64,000 nt of DNA, from the NCBI RefSeq assembly GCF_003626535.1, contig NZ_RBAL01000002.1, forward strand, positions 467,322 through 531,321, given 5' to 3'. Under the pieces are notes generated by a model. That model had not been told where the DNA came from, ran no database searches, and saw only the letters and a program-made list of their open reading frames with translations. Shown here piece after piece: positions 58,582 through 64,000 of this stretch (positions within the stretch are counted from its first letter, which is position 1; every line of letters starts with the position of its first letter). The stretch comes from Streptomyces hoynatensis. Its GTDB lineage: Bacteria; Actinomycetota; Actinomycetes; Streptomycetales; Streptomycetaceae. Both the position numbers and the translations under genes were made by a program.

Positions 58582-59943
58582 ATGGAGAAGCAGCAGGAGT
58601 TCGTCCTCCGCACGCTGGAGGAGCGCGACATCCGTTTCGTGCGGCTGTGGTTCACCGACGTGCTCGGCTTCCTGAAGTCCGTCGCCGTCGCGCCCGCCGA
58701 GCTGGAGCAGGCATTTGACGAGGGCATCGGCTTCGACGGCTCGGCGATCGAGGGCTTCGCCCGCGTCTACGAGTCCGACATGATCGCCAAGCCCGTGCCG
58801 AGCACCTTCCAGATCCTGCCCTGGCGCGCGGAGTCGCCCGGCACGGCGCGGATGTTCTGCGACATCCTCATGCCCGACGGCTCCCCCTCGTACGCCGACC
58901 CGCGCTTCGTCCTCAAGCGCGCCCTGGCCAAGAGCTCCGACCTGGGCTTCACGTACTACACCCACCCGGAGATCGAGTTCTACCTGCTCAACGAGAAGCC
59001 GGTGGACGGCTCCCGCCCCACCCCGGCCGACTCCTCCGGCTACTTCGACCACACCCCCCAGCACGTCGGCATGGACTTCAGGCGGCAGGCCATCACCATG
59101 CTGGAGTCCATGGGGATCTCGGTGGAGTTCTCCCACCACGAGGGCGCGCCGGGCCAGCAGGAGATCGACCTGCGCTACGCCGACGCGCTGTCCACGGCCG
59201 ACAACATCATGACCTTCCGGCTGGTCATGAAGCAGGTCGCGCTGGAGCAGGGCGTGCAGGCCACGTTCATGCCCAAGCCGTTCTCCGAATACCCCGGCTC
59301 CGCCATGCACACCCACCTGTCGCTCTTCGAGGGCGACCGCAACGCCTTCCACGAGACCGGCGCCGAGTACCAGCTCTCCAAGGTGGGCCGCTCCTTCATC
59401 GCCGGACTGCTGCGGCACGCCGGCGAGATCTCGGCCGTCACCAACCAGTGGGTCAACTCCTACAAGCGCATCTGGGGCGGCGCCCAGCGCACCGCGGGCG
59501 CCGGCGGCGAGGCGCCCTCGTACATCTGCTGGGGGCACAACAACCGCTCCGCGCTGATCCGGGTGCCGATGTACAAGCCGGGCAAGACCGGTTCCACCCG
59601 CATCGAGGTGCGCTCGCTCGACTCGGGCGCCAACCCCTACCTCGCCTATGCCGTGTTGCTCGCCGCCGGGCTCAAGGGCGTCGAGGAGGGCTACGAGCTG
59701 CCGCCGGGCGCCGAGGACGACGTGTGGGCGCTGACCGACCGCGAGCGCAGCGCGCTCGGCATCGAGCCGCTGCCGCAGAACCTGGGCGAGGCCATCCAGC
59801 TGATGCAGCGCAGCGAGCTGGTCGCCGAGACCCTGGGCGAGCACGTCTACGACTTCTTCCTGCGCAACAAGCGGCAGGAGTGGGAGGAGTACCGCTCCGA
59901 GGTCACCCCCTTCGAGCTGCGGAAGAATCTGCCGGTGCTGTGA
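58582..59943 (+). CDS. glnA2: Type I glutamine synthetase homologue (GlnA2 type; probable gamma-glutamylpolyamine synthetase)
   Basis: A 453-aa member of the glutamine synthetase I fold. Blocks: FVRLWFTDVLGFLKSVAV, GIGFDGSAIEGF, FYTHPEIEFYLL-type metal strand, GSAMHTHLSLF and STRIEVRSLDSGANPYL. In S. coelicolor the glnA2 neighbour of glnE is not a true glutamine synthetase; it has been linked to gamma-glutamylation of polyamines. A Tyr (Tyr371 in GYELPPG) aligns with the region of the adenylylation loop. ATG 58582 follows GGAGGAT-like purines. Followed downstream by a small secreted protein and glnE. Confidence 0.9.
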   Translation: MEKQQEFVLRTLEERDIRFVRLWFTDVLGFLKSVAVAPAELEQAFDEGIGFDGSAIEGFARVYESDMIAKPVPSTFQILPWRAESPGTARMFCDILMPDGSPSYADPRFVLKRALAKSSDLGFTYYTHPEIEFYLLNEKPVDGSRPTPADSSGYFDHTPQHVGMDFRRQAITMLESMGISVEFSHHEGAPGQQEIDLRYADALSTADNIMTFRLVMKQVALEQGVQATFMPKPFSEYPGSAMHTHLSLFEGDRNAFHETGAEYQLSKVGRSFIAGLLRHAGEISAVTNQWVNSYKRIWGGAQRTAGAGGEAPSYICWGHNNRSALIRVPMYKPGKTGSTRIEVRSLDSGANPYLAYAVLLAAGLKGVEEGYELPPGAEDDVWALTDRERSALGIEPLPQNLGEAIQLMQRSELVAETLGEHVYDFFLRNKRQEWEEYRSEVTPFELRKNLPVL

Positions 59944-60007
59944 ACGCCCGCCGGCGCCGGCGGCGCCGCGCGGGCGCCTGCCGGCGGCGCGGGGCGGGCG
60001 GGCGCCG

Positions 60008-60340
60008 TCACGGGTTGCCGGGCCGGTCCGGCCGGTCCGGCCGGTCGGCGTCGCCGTGGGGGCGGTGCTCCTGATGCCGGCGCTTGCGCATCAGGCCGAG
60101 CAGCCCCAGCAGCCCGATCAGCCCGAGGAGGCCGAACCACCCGCCGTTGCCGCCACCGCCGTCGTCGTCGTTGTCGTTGTCGTCCTGCGCCTGCGGGAGT
60201 TCGCCCGCGGGGGCGTCCTGGGCCGCCACCACGGAGGCAGCCGGCGCGAAGCCCTCGGGCACCGCCTCCGCGAGTGCGGTGCCGGCGGGGGCGAAGGCCA
60301 GCACCGTGGCGATCACCGCGGCCGTGATGGTCCTGCGCAT
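60008..60340 (-). CDS. Small secreted WGxxGxxG-type C-terminal-anchor protein
   Basis: A 110-aa protein. A signal peptide (MRRTITAAVIATVLAFAPAG, cleavage near ALA-EA) precedes an Ala/Pro-rich stretch and an acidic Asn/Asp/Gly linker. The C-terminal GGWFGLLGLIGLLGLLGLM hydrophobic segment follows, with a basic stop (RKRRHQEHR). This layout matches WGxxGxxG/MYXO-CTERM-like surface proteins of actinomycetes, although the first motif reads WFG rather than WGxxG. AGGAGG lies just before ATG 60340. Role unknown. It is convergent with the glnA2-like gene. Confidence 0.82.
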   Translation of the reverse strand: MRRTITAAVIATVLAFAPAGTALAEAVPEGFAPAASVVAAQDAPAGELPQAQDDNDNDDDGGGGNGGWFGLLGLIGLLGLLGLMRKRRHQEHRPHGDADRPDRPDRPGNP

Positions 60341-60930
60341 GGGTCCTCCTGCGTGTCCTCGACGGTCGTGCCCGCGCCGAGCGGGTCAACGGGGCCTGTC
60401 CTCCCAGCCGAGCACGGCGCGGAACGCGCAGCCACGAGGGCGCCTCGCGCAAGAGCCGTTCGGGTGAAGAATCCCCCGCCCGTCCGCCCGCTCGCCCGCT
60501 CGCCCCGGCCCGCGCCCCGCCCGCGCCCCCGCCGCCGGTGCGCGGGCGGCTGCCGGACCTGCCGCGCGCCCGGGCGCGGCCGAGGCCCTGCTTCCCCCGG
60601 CGTCCCGGGGGTGGGGGAGGCCGCCGGGAACCCGCGGTGGCGCGGCCGGGCCGAACCGGTTCCCCGCGGGCCGTGCGAGGATGACCGGTGACGGGCCCGG
60701 CCGTGCCCGCGCGCGGGCAGGGCGCACGGACCCGCCGGGCGGCCCCGCCCCCGGACCCCCCGCCCCCGCGCGGTGGCCGGGACGGCAGCCGCGCGGTACC
60801 CCGGCCGCCGCGCCGCGCGCCGGGCGGTGACCGGGCGGCCGGGCGGCGGCCGGCGGGGCAGGAACGAGGACGCACAAGCGCGGGCGGGCGCGGGGCCGGC
60901 CGGCGGGGAAGCGGAAGGAGGACGGCGCGC
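60341..60930. other. 590-bp divergent region upstream of glnE
   Basis: No convincing gene. It includes a perfect palindrome GAACCGGTTC at 60653-60662. A GAGGAT box at 60677-60682 is followed after 5 nt by GTG 60688, which is in frame with glnE and would add 81 Pro/Arg-rich residues. The accepted glnE start has a better ribosome binding site. Long frames on the minus strand are Pro/Arg/Gly-rich shadows. Confidence 0.5.
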
Positions 60931-63882
60931 GTGCCGGTTGGTGGACGGCGGGACAGCCGGTTCGGTCAGTTGCTGCGGCGGGGCTTCGGCGACCCCTCGG
61001 CGGCCGGGGCGCTGCTGGACTCCCCGGCCCTGCGGCCGGTCCAGGGCTCGGGCGTGCTGCTCGACGCGCTCGGCGCCACGGCCGACCCCGACCAGGCGCT
61101 GCGGTCCCTGGTCCGGCTCGCCGAGGCGGTCGCGGAGCCGGAGCGCGCCGTCCTGCTCGACACGCTCCTCGCCGCCAAGCCGCTGCGCGACCGGCTGTTC
61201 GCGGTGCTCGGCGCCTCCGAGGGGCTGGGCGACCACCTCGCCCGCCACCCCGCGGGCTGGCGGGCGCTCGCCGCCTTCGAGACCGCCGATCTCCACCCGG
61301 CGACCGAGGAGTTCGAGGCGGCCCTCGCGCCCGCCGCCGACCCGGACGCGCTGCGGGTGCGGTACCACCAGGCCCTGCTGACCATCGCCGCCCGCGACCT
61401 CACCGGCACCTCGGACTTCGCGCAGACCGCCGCCGAACTCGCCGACCTGGCCGGCGCCACCCTCCGCGCGGCCCTGCGCCTGGCCTCCCAGGCGGCCCCC
61501 GAGGACGCCGCCGCCTGCCGGCTGGCCGTGATCGGCATGGGCAAGTGCGGCGGCCGTGAGCTGAACTACGTCTCCGACGTCGACGTCATCTTCGTCGCCG
61601 AGCCGGCCGAGGGCGTCGCGGAGGGCAAGGCCCTGCAGGCCGCGACGCGTCTCGCCGCCCACCTGATGCGGATCTGCTCGGCCACCACCGCCGAGGGCAC
61701 CATCTGGCCCGTCGACGCCAACCTGCGTCCCGAGGGCCGCAACGGCCCCCTCGTGCGCACCCTCGGCAGCCACCTCGCCTACTACCGGCGCTGGGCGAAG
61801 ACCTGGGAGTTCCAGGCGCTGCTCAAGGCCCGCCCGGTGGCCGGGGACGAGGACCTCGGCAACGCCTACTGCGAGGCCGTCGCCCCCCTGGTGTGGCGGG
61901 CGGTCGAGCGGGAGAACTTCGTGCCCGACGTCCAGCAGATGCGCCGCCGCGTCGAACTCTCCGTCCCCGCAGCCCAGCTGGAGCGGGAGCTGAAACTCGG
62001 CCCCGGCGGGCTGCGCGACGTCGAGTTCGCCGTCCAGCTCCTCCAGCTGGTGCACGGCCGCACCGACCCCGAGCTGCGGCGCGCCACCACGCTGGACGCG
62101 CTGGCGGCCCTGGCCGAGGGCGGCTACGTCGGCCGCGAGGACGCCAAGTCCCTCGACGCCTCCTACCGCTTCCTGCGCACCGTCGAACACCGCATCCAGC
62201 TGCACCGGCTGCGCCGCACCCACCTGATGCCCACCGAGGAGAGCGAGCTGCGCCGCCTCGGCCGCTCCCTCGGCTTCGCCGGCGAGCCCGTCCACGAGCT
62301 GCTCACCACCTGGCGCAGGCACGCCGCGGCGGTGCGGCGGCTGCACGAGAAGCTGTTCTACCGGCCGCTGCTCGACGCCGTCGCCCGCCTCGACGCCGGG
62401 GCCGAGGTCAGGCTGGGCCAGAACGCGGCCAAGGAGCGCCTGGTGGCCCTCGGCTATGCCGACCCGGCCGCCGCGCTGCGCCACCTGTCCGCGCTGGCCT
62501 CGGGCGTCAGCCGCAAGGCGGCCATCCAGCGCACCCTGCTGCCGGTGCTGCTCGACCGGTTCGCCGACTCGGCCGACCCGGACGCCGGGCTGCTGGGCTT
62601 CCGCAAGGTCTCCGACGCGCTCGGCAAGAGCCCCTGGTACCTGCGGCTGCTGCGCGACCAGGGCGCCGCGGCCGAGAACCTCGCCCGGGTGCTGTCCGCC
62701 GGCCGCTTCGCCCCCGACCTGCTGCTGCGCGCCCCCGAGGCGGTGGCCCTGCTCGGCGACCGGGAGGGCCTGCTGCCGCGCGGCAGGGCCGCGCTCACCC
62801 AGGAGGTGCTGGCCGCCGTCGGGCGGGCCGGCTCCCCGGAGGCGGCGGTGGCCGCCGCCAGGGGGGTGCGCCGCCGGGAGCTGTTCCGCACCGCCGCCGC
62901 CGACATCGTTGGCGCCTACGACGTGGACCAGGTGGGGGAGGCGCTCACCGACATCAACGCCGCCACCCTCACCGCGGCCCTGGACGCCGCCGTCGCGGCC
63001 AAGAGCGCGGGGGAGCCCGAGGTCAGGCTCGCCGTCATCGCGATGGGCCGCTTCGGCGGGCGCGAGCAGAACTACGGCTCGGACGCCGACGTGGTCTTCG
63101 TGCACGAGGCGCTGCCCGGCGTGCCGGAACGCCGCGCGAACGAGGCGGCGTTCGCGATCGCCAACGAAATGATCAGGCTGCTCCAGCTGCCGAGCGTCGA
63201 CCCCCCGCTGCCGGTGGACACCCAGCTGCGGCCCGAGGGCAGGAACGGCCCGCTGGTCCGCTCCCTGAGCAGCTACGCCGCCTACTACCGGCGCTGGTCG
63301 CTGGTGTGGGAGAGCCAGGCGCTGCTGCGGGCCGACCCGGTGGCGGGCGACGCCGAACTCGGCGCCGGGTTCACCGCGCTGATCGACCCGCTGCGCTACC
63401 CGGCCGAGGGACTCGGCGAGGACGCGGTGCGCGAGATCAGGCGGCTGAAGGCCAGGATGGAGAGCGAGCGGCTGCCCCGCGGCGCCGATCCCACCACCCA
63501 CACCAAGCTCGGCCGCGGCGGGCTCTCCGACGTCGAGTGGACGGTGCAGCTGCTGCAGCTGCGGCACGCCGCCTCCGTGCCCGCCCTGCGCACCACCCGC
63601 ACCCGGCGGGCCCTGGCGGCGGCCCGCGAGGCCGGGCTGCTGTCCGCGGCGGACGCCGAGGTGCTGGACGAGGCATGGGTGCTGGCCACCCGGGTGCGCA
63701 ACGCGGTGCTGCTGGTGCGCGGCCGCCCGCAGGACAGCTTCCCCGCCGACGGCCGCGAACTGGCCGAGGTGGCGCGGCACCTGGGCTACGAGCCGGGCGG
63801 CGCGAGCCGGATGCTCGACGACTACCGGCGCACCACCCGCCACGCCAGAGCCGCGGTCGAACGCCTCTTCTACGATTCCTAA
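60931..63882 (+). CDS. glnE: Bifunctional glutamine synthetase adenylyltransferase/deadenylase
   Basis: A 983-aa regulator that adds AMP to, or removes it from, a Tyr of type I glutamine synthetase according to nitrogen status. It has two nucleotidyltransferase domains: an N-terminal deadenylylating one (GMGKCGGRELNYVSDVDV, about residues 200-220) and a C-terminal adenylylating one (AMGRFGGREQNYGSDADV, about 702-720). Both keep the G-G and D-x-D residues. Each is followed by the matching DANLRPEGRNGPLVRT or DTQLRPEGRNGPLVRS block. GTG 60931 follows AAGGAGG. Length is normal for actinobacteria. An IS110-type element abuts its 3' end. Confidence 0.95.
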   Translation: MPVGGRRDSRFGQLLRRGFGDPSAAGALLDSPALRPVQGSGVLLDALGATADPDQALRSLVRLAEAVAEPERAVLLDTLLAAKPLRDRLFAVLGASEGLGDHLARHPAGWRALAAFETADLHPATEEFEAALAPAADPDALRVRYHQALLTIAARDLTGTSDFAQTAAELADLAGATLRAALRLASQAAPEDAAACRLAVIGMGKCGGRELNYVSDVDVIFVAEPAEGVAEGKALQAATRLAAHLMRICSATTAEGTIWPVDANLRPEGRNGPLVRTLGSHLAYYRRWAKTWEFQALLKARPVAGDEDLGNAYCEAVAPLVWRAVERENFVPDVQQMRRRVELSVPAAQLERELKLGPGGLRDVEFAVQLLQLVHGRTDPELRRATTLDALAALAEGGYVGREDAKSLDASYRFLRTVEHRIQLHRLRRTHLMPTEESELRRLGRSLGFAGEPVHELLTTWRRHAAAVRRLHEKLFYRPLLDAVARLDAGAEVRLGQNAAKERLVALGYADPAAALRHLSALASGVSRKAAIQRTLLPVLLDRFADSADPDAGLLGFRKVSDALGKSPWYLRLLRDQGAAAENLARVLSAGRFAPDLLLRAPEAVALLGDREGLLPRGRAALTQEVLAAVGRAGSPEAAVAAARGVRRRELFRTAAADIVGAYDVDQVGEALTDINAATLTAALDAAVAAKSAGEPEVRLAVIAMGRFGGREQNYGSDADVVFVHEALPGVPERRANEAAFAIANEMIRLLQLPSVDPPLPVDTQLRPEGRNGPLVRSLSSYAAYYRRWSLVWESQALLRADPVAGDAELGAGFTALIDPLRYPAEGLGEDAVREIRRLKARMESERLPRGADPTTHTKLGRGGLSDVEWTVQLLQLRHAASVPALRTTRTRRALAAAREAGLLSAADAEVLDEAWVLATRVRNAVLLVRGRPQDSFPADGRELAEVARHLGYEPGGASRMLDDYRRTTRHARAAVERLFYDS

Positions 63883-63890
63883 TGGAGATG

Positions 63891-64000
63891 TCAAGCGGCG
63901 GCCGTGACGGGCGGTATGGGCTCGTAGCACCGTCCGTCACGCAGGAGGGCCCACAGGACGTTGACCCGTCGGCGGGCGAGCGCGAGCACGGCTTGGACAT
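63891..64000 (-). mobile_element. IS110-family transposase gene, 3' end (truncated by window edge)
   Basis: The minus-strand frame reads VQAVLALARRRVNVLWALLR, then DGRCYEPIPPVTAAA and stops at TGA 63893-63891. This is the characteristic C-terminal end of IS110/IS116/IS902 (DEDD) transposases. The stop lies 8 bp from the glnE stop on the opposite strand, so the element inserted directly against the 3' end of glnE. The rest of the element lies beyond the window, so completeness cannot be judged. Confidence 0.85.

Noticed and set aside
60688..60930. 81-residue N-terminal extension of GlnE from GTG 60688
   Set aside because: A GAGGAT box could support it, but the extension is Pro/Arg-rich and GTG 60931 has AAGGAGG and begins the conserved protein.
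60313..63930. Very long minus-strand open frame opposite glnE
   Set aside because: Its codons mirror the third-position bias of glnE and it is Gly/Gln/Arg-rich without domains; glnE has both catalytic motifs.
1..64000. tRNA, rRNA and riboswitch genes
   Set aside because: No T-arm-like GGTTCGAATCC motif or other conserved RNA element was found by eye in the gaps.

Overview
The window looks like a chromosomal segment of Streptomyces or a very close relative. Base composition is extremely G+C rich and third codon positions are almost all G or C. The gene families are typical of the genus: a conservon, DUF397/DUF5753 pairs, DUF1876, the glnA2-glnE region, DUF574-type methyltransferases and PspAB. 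Many genes overlap by four bases (ATGA or GTGA), and several starts sit 6-7 nt behind a TANNNT box, which suggests leaderless transcripts. No tRNA, rRNA or CRISPR array was seen.

Layout. 1-8.6 kb: small membrane and housekeeping genes (DUF2637-like protein, Methyltransf_19 enzyme, YihY/BrkB protein, DUF1876, Bcr/CflA-type MFS pump coupled to an Rsm22-like methyltransferase, a degenerate primase/polymerase-domain protein, a lipoprotein). 8.8-35.4 kb: a large exopolysaccharide locus. It has CDP-alcohol and cytidylyl chemistry, two GT4 and two GT2 glycosyltransferases, a Wzz-like co-polymerase, a flippase, a Wzy-like polymerase, GDP-mannose dehydratase plus GDP-fucose synthase, a polyprenyl-phosphate sugar transferase, a secreted GH16 glucanase and a large secreted LamG protein with a lipoprotein partner. 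Together these could build, export, polymerise and perhaps trim a fucose-containing polymer by a Wzx/Wzy-type route.

The EPS locus is interrupted at about 22.3-27.3 kb by an accessory island. It is bounded by a 5'-truncated ATPase (DUF234-type) next to a 31-bp palindrome and by a duplicated 3' fragment of a resident GT2 gene. Its cargo is a GT2, a four-gene operon (RsbW-like ATPase, Nudix protein, 63-aa peptide, Fe/2-oxoglutarate dioxygenase) and a divergent XRE/DUF397 pair. A second scar at 17.9-19.2 kb holds a PCMT-like methyltransferase and a coiled-coil pseudogene with an in-frame stop.

36.4-41.5 kb: alpha-glucoside uptake and hydrolysis operon (binding lipoprotein, two permeases, GH13 glucosidase). 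41.7-52 kb: housekeeping genes (map, F420:NADPH oxidoreductase, DrrAB-type ABC exporter, panB, EEP-family protein, HtpX, PspAB, nadE). 52-58.2 kb: a conservon (histidine kinase, roadblock, DUF742, GTPase) followed by a P450 lacking the canonical ExxR motif and a convergent terpene synthase. 58.6-63.9 kb: glnA2-like ligase, a small WGxxGxxG-type surface protein and glnE. The right edge is the 3' end of an IS110-family transposase, 8 bp after the glnE stop.
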